NCBI RefSeq assembly: GCF_012276985.1 | Contig: NZ_JAAXMM010000017.1 | Span: 1 to 64,000, forward strand | DNA from: Agrobacterium sp. a22-2 | Lineage (GTDB): Bacteria > Pseudomonadota > Alphaproteobacteria > Rhizobiales > Rhizobiaceae | Direction: 5' to 3' | DNA length: 64,000 bases | Shown here: positions 1 to 9,100 of the stretch, in pieces | Layout: each line of letters starts with the position of its first letter | Position numbering within the stretch: the first letter of the stretch is position 1 | Made by a program: the position numbers and the translations under genes | The notes under the pieces: generated by a model | What the model was told of the DNA's origin: nothing | Seen by the model: only the letters and a program-made list of their open reading frames with translations | Databases searched by the model: none

Positions 1-924
1 GGCGTGGTTGCCGATGCTTTGGCCGCCGCCGACAACGTCTCGTCGGGCAGCCAGGAACTGTCGGCAAGCTCCGAACAGCTGTCGCAGGGTGCGACCGAAC
101 AGGCATCCTCTGCCGAAGAGGCATCCGCCTCGATGGAACAGATGGCCGCCAACATCAAGCAGAATGCCGATAACGCCGCCCAGACCGAAAAGATCGCCCG
201 CCAGTCGTCGAAGGATGCAGAAGCCAGCGGCGAGGCGGTCGGCCGCGCCGTCGGTGCCATGCGCACGATTGCCGAGAAGATCTCGATCGTCCAGGAAATC
301 GCCCGCCAGACCGACCTGCTCGCCCTCAACGCTGCGGTGGAAGCCGCCCGCGCCGGCGAACACGGCAAGGGTTTTGCCGTCGTCGCCTCGGAAGTGCGCA
401 AGCTTGCCGAACGCAGCCAGGCAGCGGCCGCCGAAATCTCGGCCCTGTCAGGAACCACTGTCACGGTCGCGACTGAAGCCGGCGAAATGTTGAACCGCCT
501 GGTGCCTGACATCCGCAAGACGGCCGAACTGGTCTCCGAGATTTCCGCTGCCTGCCGCGAGCAGGACATCGGCGCTTCGCAGATCAACGAGGCGATCCAG
601 CAGCTCGACAAGGTGACCCAGCAGAATGCCGGCGCCTCGGAAGAAATGTCGGCGACATCTGAGGAACTCGCCGCACAGGCCGAGGAACTGCAGACGTCGA
701 TCTCCTTCTTCAAGGTTGACCGGCCTACCTCCCGCGCCAGCGGCTCTCCGCAGAGATCGGCGGCAAAACCCGCCGCCCGGCCGCCGGCCGCCTCGTCTGC
801 GCCGCGCCGTCCTGCCACCGATCACTCACTGGCTGCCCAGCAGTCGCGCGTCAAGGGCTTTGCCCTTGACCTCTCCATGGGCGGACCAGACTCCGATGAC
901 GCTCAATTCCGGGAAAGTGCATGA
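1..924 (+). CDS. Methyl-accepting chemotaxis protein, C-terminal part (5' end outside window)
   Basis: This is the cytoplasmic signalling part of a chemoreceptor; the sensor and any membrane segments lie before the window. The frame is open from base 1. The visible 307 residues are a long Ala/Glu/Gln-rich coiled coil of the adaptation and signalling bundle. The hairpin tip is intact: LLALNAAVEAARAGE followed by GKGFAVVASEVRKLAERS, the region that docks CheA and CheW. Repeated Glu/Gln-rich heptads (for example ASEEMSATSEELAAQAEEL) are likely methylation helices for the CheR and CheB encoded just downstream. The tail after the coiled coil is Pro/Ala/Arg-rich and probably a flexible linker. The stop overlaps the cheW start by 4 bases (ATGA), which suggests translational coupling. 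The family call is very safe; the ligand cannot be judged. Confidence 0.95.
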   Translation, partial: GVVADALAAADNVSSGSQELSASSEQLSQGATEQASSAEEASASMEQMAANIKQNADNAAQTEKIARQSSKDAEASGEAVGRAVGAMRTIAEKISIVQEIARQTDLLALNAAVEAARAGEHGKGFAVVASEVRKLAERSQAAAAEISALSGTTVTVATEAGEMLNRLVPDIRKTAELVSEISAACREQDIGASQINEAIQQLDKVTQQNAGASEEMSATSEELAAQAEELQTSISFFKVDRPTSRASGSPQRSAAKPAARPPAASSAPRRPATDHSLAAQQSRVKGFALDLSMGGPDSDDAQFRESA

Positions 925-1421
925 TCATGGCCAACCCCTCATTTGAATCGCAGTTCGTAACCTTCAGTCTCGGTGACGAAGTCTTCGCCGTACCTGTCGA
1001 GGTGGTGCGCGAAATCCTCGATCACGAGGACGCGTTCAAGATCCCCCATGGGCCTGACTATCTGCTGGGCCTGCGGGACGTGCGCGGTCAGGGCGTTCCG
1101 GTCATCGATCTCCGGCTGAAGCTTGGGATGACGAAGACCGTCAAGACTCCGCATACCCGCATCCTGGTGCTCGACATCCCGATCAAGGAACGGGTGCTGG
1201 CACTCGGCCTGGTCGCCGACAAGGTCTTCGAGGTTACGCCGTTCCGGCGTGACCAGATCGAGACCGCGCCGGATATCGGGGTGCACTGGCGTTCGGACTA
1301 CATTGCCGGCATTGTCCGACGCGAAGGCGATTTTGTCGTCATCGTCGATCTGGCGCGGCTGTTCTCCGATACCGAGAATACCCTTCTCCAAACCGGCGAG
1401 AAGTCGATGGCCGTCGCCTGA
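921..1421 (+). CDS. cheW: Chemotaxis coupling protein CheW
   Basis: CheW links chemoreceptors to the kinase CheA in the receptor array. The 166-residue product has the usual CheW length and pattern: an N-terminal beta strand FVTFSLGDEVFAVPV, the helix VVREILDH, the segment YLLGLRDVRGQGVPVIDLR and the C-terminal part YIAGIVRREGDFVVIVDLARLF. The start overlaps the receptor stop (ATGA at 921-924), so the two proteins are probably translated together. An in-frame ATG two codons later is an alternative start. The cheR gene follows 16 bases after the stop. No cheA or cheY lies in the window; they may be upstream of the left edge. Confidence 0.95.
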   Translation: MIMANPSFESQFVTFSLGDEVFAVPVEVVREILDHEDAFKIPHGPDYLLGLRDVRGQGVPVIDLRLKLGMTKTVKTPHTRILVLDIPIKERVLALGLVADKVFEVTPFRRDQIETAPDIGVHWRSDYIAGIVRREGDFVVIVDLARLFSDTENTLLQTGEKSMAVA

Positions 1422-1437
1422 AGGAGCGTATGAGCGT

Positions 1438-2292
1438 ATGAGTGTAAGTGTCGCCGTAAAACCTCAGAGCGCAGACGAGCGCCTGAGCGACAAGAATTTT
1501 CAGCTGCTGTCGAGCTACATCTATAATTACAGCGGCATCAAGATGCCGAAAACCAAGATGACGATGCTGGAGGGTCGGCTGCGCCGGCGCGTTCGGGCGA
1601 CCGGGCTGCATGGTTTCAACGACTACTGCGACTATTTGTTCAAGCATGGCGGCCTGGAAACAGAGAGCATCTACCTGATCGATGCCGTCACCACCAACAA
1701 GACCGATTTCTTTCGCGAGCCCAACCATTTCACCTATATGGAACAGGTGATCCTGCCGGAACTGAAGGCCTCCGGCGTGCGACGCATCCGGGCCTGGAGT
1801 TCGGCCTGCTCGACCGGCGCCGAGCCCTATACGATGGCGATGGTTCTGGCTGAATATGCGGAAAAAGGTGGTCCTGAATACTCGATCCTGGCAACCGACC
1901 TGTCCACCGAAGTGCTCTCCAAGGCGCGGTCCGGCATCTATCAGGCCGAACTGCTGAAGCCCGTTCCACCGGACCTGATGGCCAAATATGTCATGCAGCC
2001 CGTCGACAGGACCCGTCAGGACGTACGGATAACGCCGGCTTTGCGCTCCAAGGTCGGATTTGGCAGGCTCAACCTGATGGACCAAAGCTATCAGGTCGGC
2101 GACCCCATGAATTTGATTTTCTGCCGTAATGTACTGATCTACTTTGACAAGAAGACGCAATCCCATGTGCTGACACAACTGTGCAAGCATCTTGCACCGG
2201 GAGGTTATCTGTTCATCGGTCATTCGGAGTCGGTCACGGGCATCGATCTGCCCGTGCGTCAGGTGGCAAACACCATTTTCAGGAAGGACTGA
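1438..2292 (+). CDS. cheR: Chemotaxis protein methyltransferase CheR
   Basis: CheR uses S-adenosylmethionine to methylate glutamates of chemoreceptors during adaptation. The 284-residue protein has the all-helical N-terminal domain (LLSSYIYNYSGIKM, then GRLRRRVRATGL). The SAM-binding fold follows, with WSSACSTGAEPYTMAM (motif I), ILATDLSTEVLSKA, and NLIFCRNVLIYFD near the end. It lacks the VirR-type C-terminal pentapeptide tether. The frame is open further upstream, but the ATG at 1438 follows an AAGGAG at 1421-1426 and lies just after cheW. The earlier ATG at 1430 is out of frame and stops at once. It sits between cheW and cheB in a tight operon. Confidence 0.95.
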   Translation: MSVSVAVKPQSADERLSDKNFQLLSSYIYNYSGIKMPKTKMTMLEGRLRRRVRATGLHGFNDYCDYLFKHGGLETESIYLIDAVTTNKTDFFREPNHFTYMEQVILPELKASGVRRIRAWSSACSTGAEPYTMAMVLAEYAEKGGPEYSILATDLSTEVLSKARSGIYQAELLKPVPPDLMAKYVMQPVDRTRQDVRITPALRSKVGFGRLNLMDQSYQVGDPMNLIFCRNVLIYFDKKTQSHVLTQLCKHLAPGGYLFIGHSESVTGIDLPVRQVANTIFRKD

Positions 2293-2304
2293 CAACGTCA
2301 CACG

Positions 2305-3393
2305 ATGGGTAAAAAGATCCGCGTCCTGATCATCGATGACTCCGCGAGCGTCCGGCAAACGCTGACCACAATCCTGCAGTCCGATCCGGCAATCGAGGTG
2401 CTCGGCGCCGCCTCCGATCCCTTCATCGCCGCCAAGCGGATCCAGGAGGAGATCCCTGATGTCATCACCTTGGACGTGGAAATGCCGCGCATGGACGGCA
2501 TCACCTTCCTGCGCAAGCTGATGTCGCAACGGCCGATCCCCGTGGTCATGTGTTCGTCGCTCACCGAATCCGGCTCAGAAACCCTGCTGCAAGCGCTGGA
2601 GGCAGGTGCCGTCGATATCATCCTGAAGCCCAAGATCGGCGCTGCCGACTATCTGGCCGAACAGGCCATGCGCATCTGCGAGGTCGTCAAGAGCGCAGCC
2701 CATGCCCGGGTGGGTCCCGGCCGTGCCGCCAGCCGCTTTGCCGTTGCCTCTGCCCCGGCTGCCAAGCTGACGGCCGATGCCGTTCTGCCGCCGCCGACCG
2801 GAAAGGCCATGGCCCGCACCACGGAAATGGTCGTTTGTGTCGGCGCCTCGACCGGCGGCACCGAGGCCTTGCGGGAGATGCTTGAAAAGCTGCCGGCCAA
2901 TGCGCCGGGCCTGGTCATTGTCCAGCATATGCCGGAAAAATTCACCGCCGCATTTGCCAAGCGCCTCAACAGCCTCTGCGAAGTGGAGATCAAGGAAGCC
3001 GAGGACGGCGATCCGGTTCTGCGCGGCCATGTGCTGATCGCACCGGGTGACCGGCATACCCTGCTGGAGCGCCAGGGCGCCCGCTATCAGGTCTCCGTCC
3101 GGCCTGGGCCGCTGGTGTCCCGGCACCGGCCTTCCGTCGATGTCCTGTTTCGCTCCGCTGCCCGCTCGGCCGGCTCGAATGCCATGGGTGTCATCATGAC
3201 CGGAATGGGCGACGATGGCGCGCGGGGCATGGAGGAAATGCACCAGGCCGGCGCTTTGACCATAGCCCAGGATGAGGCGAGTTCGGTCGTCTTCGGCATG
3301 CCGAAGGAAGCCATTGCTCGCGGCGGTGTCGACAAGATCGTGCCGCTCAACCAGATTGCCCGCGAAATTCTGGCTGAAGACAAGCGGCGCTAA
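2305..3393 (+). CDS. cheB: Chemotaxis response regulator / protein-glutamate methylesterase CheB
   Basis: CheB removes methyl groups from chemoreceptor glutamates when phosphorylated by CheA. The 362 residues contain a receiver domain (about 1-125) with the acidic pair D11-D12 and the phospho-acceptor D57 in LDVEMPRMDG. A Pro/Ala-rich linker (about 130-172) leads to the methylesterase domain. The catalytic triad is visible: S182 in GASTGG, H208 in VQHMPEKF and D304 in MGDDGARGM. The receiver Lys is in ILKPK at about 108. It starts 12 bases after cheR, with only a weak ribosome binding site. A ParA-family gene follows after 137 bases. Confidence 0.96.
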   Translation: MGKKIRVLIIDDSASVRQTLTTILQSDPAIEVLGAASDPFIAAKRIQEEIPDVITLDVEMPRMDGITFLRKLMSQRPIPVVMCSSLTESGSETLLQALEAGAVDIILKPKIGAADYLAEQAMRICEVVKSAAHARVGPGRAASRFAVASAPAAKLTADAVLPPPTGKAMARTTEMVVCVGASTGGTEALREMLEKLPANAPGLVIVQHMPEKFTAAFAKRLNSLCEVEIKEAEDGDPVLRGHVLIAPGDRHTLLERQGARYQVSVRPGPLVSRHRPSVDVLFRSAARSAGSNAMGVIMTGMGDDGARGMEEMHQAGALTIAQDEASSVVFGMPKEAIARGGVDKIVPLNQIAREILAEDKRR

Positions 3394-3439
3394 CGCCGGC
3401 GCCCGATACAACTTTCGGCCGCGCCGCATTCATGACTTG

Positions 3440-3447
3440 TTAACCAT
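3440..3447 (+). promoter_or_regulatory. TTAACCAT motif, possible CtrA half-site
   Basis: The gap between cheB and the ParA-family gene contains TTAACCAT, an octamer associated with CtrA-regulated promoters in Caulobacter and relatives. Motility and chemotaxis genes are often CtrA targets in this class. Only one short match is seen and the octamer can occur by chance. Confidence 0.25.
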
Positions 3448-3530
3448 AATTCGCAACTATGGACACGGGGACCATGTGCCGGTGCCGGTGTTGAGCGATG
3501 ACGGCTCGCGTGCTCTGATGGAGATCGAAA

Positions 3531-4253
3531 ATGCCAGTCGTCACATTTGCCAATACCAAGGGCGGGGCCGGCAAGACAACGGCGGTGCTGCTGCTGACAA
3601 CCGAACTCTTGCGCCGCGGTCATCGCGTCTGCCTGATCGATACGGATCCGCAACGCTGGATCTCGAAATGGTTTGACGCTGCCGAACCGCAGGACAACCT
3701 GACGGTCGAGACATTTGTCTCCGCACCCTCGCTCCAGCGCACGGTCAACGACTATCGCGCCGTCTGCGACTATGTGATCATCGATCTACCCGGCGCCCAG
3801 ACACCGCTGCTGGCGACCGCCATCGGCCTGTCCGACCATATCCTCATTCCGATCCAGGGCAGTTCGATGGACGCCCAGGGCGGTGCCCAGGTGCTGGACC
3901 TGCTGCGCTATCTCGACAAGAAGGCCGGTCTGCGCATTGCCCATTCGGTCGTGTTGTCGCGGGTCAATTCCTTTGTGACGACACGAGCGCTGCAAGCGGT
4001 CAAGCACTTGCTGGCCGAACAGAATGTCCATGTGCTCGACACGCCGATCATCGAGCGTTCCGCCTATCGCGACATGTTCGATTTCAAGGCGTTCCTGCAC
4101 ATGATGGACGCCGACAAGGTCAGCAATCTCGACAAGGCGATCCTCAATGCCGAGAGCTTCGCCGACGAAGTGCAGCGTCTGGTGCCTTTGGCAACCAGAA
4201 CGGCGGCCAATAGCGCGCAGCGCACGACGTCCAAACTGGAAAAGGCCGCCTGA
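3531..4253 (+). CDS. ParA/MinD-family ATPase, possibly a chemosensory-array positioning factor (PpfA/ParC-like)
   Basis: This is a 240-residue deviant-Walker ATPase of the ParA/Soj class. It shows the Walker A motif KGGAGKTT at residues 10-17 with the signature first lysine, the A' motif DTDPQRW at about 40, and a Walker B region IIDLPGAQT at about 84. It has no N-terminal DNA-binding extension and no parB partner next to it, so plasmid or chromosome partition is unlikely. It lies in line with cheW-cheR-cheB. In Rhodobacter sphaeroides (PpfA) and Vibrio (ParC), such ATPases sit in chemotaxis operons and place receptor clusters in the cell. That role is inferred from context. A TTAACCAT motif lies upstream. 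It converges on the gene for a receptor-like coiled-coil protein, 27 bases away. Confidence 0.85.
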   Translation: MPVVTFANTKGGAGKTTAVLLLTTELLRRGHRVCLIDTDPQRWISKWFDAAEPQDNLTVETFVSAPSLQRTVNDYRAVCDYVIIDLPGAQTPLLATAIGLSDHILIPIQGSSMDAQGGAQVLDLLRYLDKKAGLRIAHSVVLSRVNSFVTTRALQAVKHLLAEQNVHVLDTPIIERSAYRDMFDFKAFLHMMDADKVSNLDKAILNAESFADEVQRLVPLATRTAANSAQRTTSKLEKAA

Positions 4254-4280
4254 ACGAGGCTCGCCTCGGCCCGAACCATC

Positions 4281-6023
4281 TCAGAACAGCGCGTCGGCGA
4301 AGAGATCTTCGTCGTCGACGATTGCGGCTTTCGGGGCTTCTTCGGCAAAGGCCGACGTGCCGCCGGAGGGCAGATAGCGCGCATGGATGTCGCGTTCCTG
4401 CGCCATCGTATAAATCCGGAAGATCTGGGCGGACAGGGGAGCGGTCTTTTCGCCAAGGCCGGACAGATCCGGCACATTGCCGGGAGAGAGATCGGCGGCC
4501 AGCGACAGACATTCGTTCAAGACATCGCCGAGCTCGCTTTCGAAATCGAGCTTTGTCACGGCGGCACTGATCCGGCTAAATACCGCCTGGCCTTCGCTGG
4601 CGAATTCGCCGAGCCCTTTTTCCATCTCTGCACCGACGCCCTGGATGGCGGAGAGCGCATCCTGCAGCGGGCCGGCGATATTGCTGATCTCGACCGAGGC
4701 CTCGCTTGCCAGATATTGCGTGGCGGTTTCGACACGGTGCAATTCGGTCACGATCGAATCGGCCGGGGTCTCGAGTTTTGCGGCAAAGGTTCTGAGCTCG
4801 CCGCTCACCACATTGACCGACCGGCCTTCATCGCCGAGCCGCGAGCAGCGCAGGTTGGAGTTCAGCGCCATGTAGTGAATATCCGTCTTGATCGAGCGGA
4901 TCACTTCAATGCCCATCAGCAGCTCATGGGCGGTCTTGGTCACGGAGCCCACGACCGCATCGGAATCGAGACTGCGTTCCTGAACACGGCTGGCCAGCTG
5001 GCAACCATTGCGCATGTCCACTTCCATCGCCTTCAGTGCATTCTGGTCCTTACCGCTGCCCTGTTCGGTCAACGCATCGCGCAACACCAGGATCTGGGTC
5101 GCATTTTCCGTAAAACTGGAAATGTTGGTGAAGATGCTGCGGCATTGCTGGCGGAAATCGCCCAGCGTCTCGTCGAGCTGCGCATGAGCAAGATGGAAGA
5201 TGGCGTTCTGCAACGTATCGATTTCAGCCCCGTTCAGAGCCGCTCCGTCCGGCGACGACACGAAAGTATCGAACATTTCCAACGCGCTCTGGATATGCTC
5301 GATCCTCTGGCGGGTAATATCACCGATTTGCAGGGCCGACAGAACGGTGGCAATCTTGTTCTGCACGTTGCGCGTCACGGCCTTGACCTGCGCCGCGACG
5401 GCGACCATCTGCTCATGCTGCTTGGCGATCTGGCCGGAGCTTTGGTTGAGATTGGCGACGATCTGCGGGATGGTGGCGTCGAAATCCTGGCGAATGCCTT
5501 GCGAAAATGTCCGGGCCTTGTCGAGCTGCGACCGCATCAGGGCCAGCTGTCCGCCGAATTTGTCCACTTCCATGGCGCCCGACTGGATACGGTCACGAAT
5601 TTCGTCGGCAAACTCGCCGAAGCCGGCAAGGCCCGCTCCGGTGATCTTCACGGTGATCGCGAAGGTCCGCAGGTAGCGAATGGATTCCTGCATGTCTTGG
5701 ACATGCTGGAAGGTGGAGTGGCAGATCTCGGAGATCTCGTTGAAGGTCGACTGACGCGTCTCGGCCAGTTGCGGCAGGGTCGCCAGATCGGCAACCGTCT
5801 GGCGAAGCCCGTCGATCGTGCTGGCGGTTTTCTGTCCATCCAGCGTGCCCGTCAGCCGATCAAGGATATCGACCAGACCGTTGAGAATTTCCATAACGGA
5901 AACCAGAACGGCGCCACCGTCGAGAAATGCCTTTTCGATTCGGGAATGGGCCAGCCGAAGCTTGCCTTCAAGTTCGGCACGATAATCCGGCTGCGCCGAA
6001 ATGACCTGGAGATTATGCTTCAC
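4281..6023 (-). CDS. Soluble coiled-coil protein with degenerate chemoreceptor-type tip
   Basis: I do not recognise a named gene. The 580-residue product has no signal peptide or membrane segment and is almost all helical. Residues 385-414 (MALNSNLRCSRLGDEG, then RSVNVVSGELRTFA) align without gaps to the chemoreceptor tip of the receptor at 1-924, with 11 of 30 identical. However, the conserved Glu of NAAVEAAR is Arg392 here. A segment LQIGDITRQRIEHI (about 231-244) resembles a motif common in alphaproteobacterial chemotaxis-linked coiled coils. The start is GTG at 6023. The gene is convergent with the cheW-cheR-cheB-ParA run. It may be a cytoplasmic cluster scaffold or receptor of the TlpT kind; this is inference from context and the tip. 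Confidence 0.7.
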   Translation of the reverse strand: MKHNLQVISAQPDYRAELEGKLRLAHSRIEKAFLDGGAVLVSVMEILNGLVDILDRLTGTLDGQKTASTIDGLRQTVADLATLPQLAETRQSTFNEISEICHSTFQHVQDMQESIRYLRTFAITVKITGAGLAGFGEFADEIRDRIQSGAMEVDKFGGQLALMRSQLDKARTFSQGIRQDFDATIPQIVANLNQSSGQIAKQHEQMVAVAAQVKAVTRNVQNKIATVLSALQIGDITRQRIEHIQSALEMFDTFVSSPDGAALNGAEIDTLQNAIFHLAHAQLDETLGDFRQQCRSIFTNISSFTENATQILVLRDALTEQGSGKDQNALKAMEVDMRNGCQLASRVQERSLDSDAVVGSVTKTAHELLMGIEVIRSIKTDIHYMALNSNLRCSRLGDEGRSVNVVSGELRTFAAKLETPADSIVTELHRVETATQYLASEASVEISNIAGPLQDALSAIQGVGAEMEKGLGEFASEGQAVFSRISAAVTKLDFESELGDVLNECLSLAADLSPGNVPDLSGLGEKTAPLSAQIFRIYTMAQERDIHARYLPSGGTSAFAEEAPKAAIVDDEDLFADALF

Positions 6024-6138
6024 TATTGCACCCCAAACTATAAATCTGAGTGAACACTAGCGCAAATGTGGAAACGACCCGTAAACCTACGCCCCTCGCC
6101 AAGTCCAATCGGGCCGGCGATCGCTTTTAAGGTTAACC

Positions 6139-6170
6139 GTCACTGTCTGCAGAAGAATGCAGACAGTGAC
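6139..6170. terminator. Perfect 12-bp inverted repeat downstream of the RND pump gene
   Basis: Arms GTCACTGTCTGC (6139-6150) and GCAGACAGTGAC (6159-6170) are perfectly complementary around an 8-base loop. The repeat starts 11 bases after the stop of the minus-strand pump gene, so it may end or protect that transcript. There is no clear T-run on either side, so it is not a textbook terminator. It also lies about 115 bases upstream of the 6023 start, so an operator is possible. Confidence 0.5.
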
Positions 6171-6181
6171 GAGACTTAGGC

Positions 6182-9100
6182 TCAGGTGCGCAGCACCCGG
6201 TAGATCGCCGGAATGACCAGGACCGTCAGCAGCGTCGACGATGCAAGACCGAACAGCAGCGAGATGGCCAACCCCTGGAAGATCGGATCTGTCAGGATGA
6301 CCACAGCGCCGATCATGGCCGCGATGGCCGTCAGGAGGATCGGCTTGAAGCGGATCGCTCCGGCCTCGATCAGCACGTCCGTCAGGGGGCGATCCGGCGT
6401 GCGGGCATGACGGACGAAATCGACCAGCAGGATCGAATTGCGCACGATGATGCCGGCAAGCGCGATGAACCCGATCATCGAGGTGGCCGAGAACGGCGCG
6501 CCGAACAGCCAATGGCCCGTCAGGATACCGATGAAGGTCAGCGGGATCGGCGTCAGGATGACCAGCGGCACCTTGAACGAGCCGAACTGCGCGACCACCA
6601 GAATATAGATGCCGAGCAAGGCGACGATGAAGGCGGCGCCCATGTCGCGGAAAGTGACCCAGGTCACCTCCCATTCGCCGTCCCACAGCAAAACCGACCT
6701 GCTCTGGTCGATCGGCTGGCCATGCAGCACGATCTCCGGCTTTTGCAGACCCGTCCAGTCCATCGCATCGATCGCCTCCTGCACCGCCAGCATGCCGTAG
6801 AGCGGTGCCTCGAAAGCACCGGCAAGCTCTGCCGTGACCATTTCCGCATAGCGACCATTGTGCCGGAAGATCGGGAAGGACGCCTGCTCTTCGCGGATGC
6901 GCACCACATCGCCCAGTTCCACCACCGAGCGCGACCCGGGCAACACATTGGCGGGGATCGGTGTCGCGAGGAAGGTCTCGTCCAGCACCTTCGTGCCTTT
7001 CGGCCGGCTGATCTCGATCGGGATCGGCGCACGACCCTCGCCGCGATGGGAATAGCCGATCACGGTCGTATCGTTGAGCATCGACAGCGTATCGAAGACG
7101 TCGCTCTCGCTGACCCCGAAGAAATCGAGATCATCGGTCGAGATCGTTGCTCTGCGGCGCCGGGCCGGTTGGCCGAAACTGTCATCCACGTCGACGATGA
7201 ACGGCACCGATCGGAACGCTTCCGTCACTTTGCGGGCCGTCGCCCGGCGGTTTTCGGCATCCGGCCCATAGATCTCCGCCAGCAGCGTCGCCATGACGGG
7301 TGGCCCCGGTGGCGGCTCGACGACCTTGAGCGACGTGCCATCCGGAACCTTGACCGACGACAGCAGGCGCTGGCGAAGATCGAGCGCGATGGCGTGGCTC
7401 GACCGGTCCCGCTCACCCTTGGGCGTCAGATTGATCTGGACGTCGCCCATATGGGTGCTGGACCGCAGATAGGCATGGCGCACCAGCCCGTTGAAATTGA
7501 AGGGCGCCGCCGTCGCTGCATGGGTCTGGACGGAGATGACTTCCGGCGTATCGAGAACGATTTTGGCCACGGCCTGGGCCACCGCATCGGTCGCCTCGAC
7601 CGAGGAGCCTTCCGGCAGGTCGATCGTCACCTGCAGTTCGGACTTGTTGTCGAAGGGCAGCAGCTTGACGGTGACGTCCTCGGTGTAGAACAGCGCCAGA
7701 GAGCCCAGCGTTGCCACGCCGACCAACAGCAGGAAGGCCCAGCTGCGCGCCTTGGACGCAAGGATCGGACGCGCGACGGCGGAATAGATCCGGCCGAGAA
7801 GGCCGCCGGAGGCATGATCGGCATCATGGTGCAGCGGCGCCTTGCCGGCCACCTTCAGCATCAGCCAGGGCGTGACCAGCACGGCCACGAAGAAGGAAAA
7901 GATCATCGCCGCCGAAGCATTGGCCGGGATCGGGCTCATATAGGGGCCCATCATGCCCGAGACGAACATCATCGGCAGCAGGGCGACGACGACCGTCAGC
8001 GTCGCGACGATCGTCGGGTTGCCGACTTCGGCAACCGCCTCGATGGCCGCCTGGCGGCGATCGACATCCGGCCCCATGCCCCAATGGCGCGCGATATTCT
8101 CGATCACCACGATCGCGTCATCCACCAGGATGCCGATCGAGAAGATCAGCGCGAACAGCGACACGCGGTTCAGGGTATAGCCCATGATATTGGCGGCAAA
8201 CAGCGTCAGCAGGATGGTCACGGGAATGACGACCGCGACCACTAGTGCCTCGCGGCGGCCGATGGCCACCCAGACGAGGGCGATGATCGACAGGGTCGCA
8301 AGACCGAGATGCAAGAGCAGTTCATTGGCCTTTTCATTGGCCGTTTCGCCATAATTGCGGGTCACCTCGACATGCATCGAGTCCGGCACAAGCGTGCCCT
8401 CCAGCTGTTCCATCCGCTCCAGGATCTGTTCCGACACCAGCACGGCATTGGAGCCGGCACGTTTGGCGACCGCCAGCGTCACCGCTGGAACACGGCGCAC
8501 CGCGCCGTCCTCGCTCCGGGTGACCGTCGAAGCACGCGCTTCGCTGGTATCGGTGACGAAGGAAATGTCGGCGACATCGCGTACATAGACCGGCCGATTG
8601 TCGCGGGTGGTCAAAAGCAGGTTGCCGATCTCGGCGGGCGTCGCCAAGGTCTCGCCGGCCATCAACTCGATCTGCTCGCCCTTGTCGCGTAGAAGTCCGG
8701 TCGAGAACGAGCGGTTTGCCGCCGTCACCTTGGAGGAGAGCGCCTGCAGGGTCAGGCCGTAGAGCGCAAGCTTCTCGGTGTCCGGCGCAATACGGATCGC
8801 ATCGCCCGTTTCGCCGACCAGATAGCTCAGGCCGACATCGTCGATCTTCGACAGCTCGACCCGGAGTTCGCGCGCAATGCGCGTCAAGGCTGCGGCATCC
8901 ACCCCGTCACCCTTGTCGATCAACGGCGTCAGGGTCAGCGAGACGATCGCCACATCGTCGATCGTGCGGCCGACCACCAGCGGTTCGGGAATACCGACCG
9001 GGATACTGGCCATATTGGCCATAATCTTGTCGTGGATACGCAGAACCGCCGTATCGCCCGACGTGCCGACGATGAAGCGGGCCGTGACCATGACCTGATC

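Noticed and set aside
3531..4253. Chromosome or plasmid partition ParA
   Set aside because: No ParB partner or parS-like repeats are adjacent and it lies in a chemotaxis operon. The chromosomal parB is at the other end of the window.
4255..4268. Short palindrome CGAGGC-TC-GCCTCG between the convergent ParA-like and coiled-coil genes as a terminator
   Set aside because: The two-base loop is too small, the stem is short and no T-run follows.
4383..6053. Long open frame (556 codons) on the plus strand opposite the coiled-coil protein gene
   Set aside because: It mirrors the codon structure of a clear coding gene in high-GC DNA and its translation has no recognisable family pattern.
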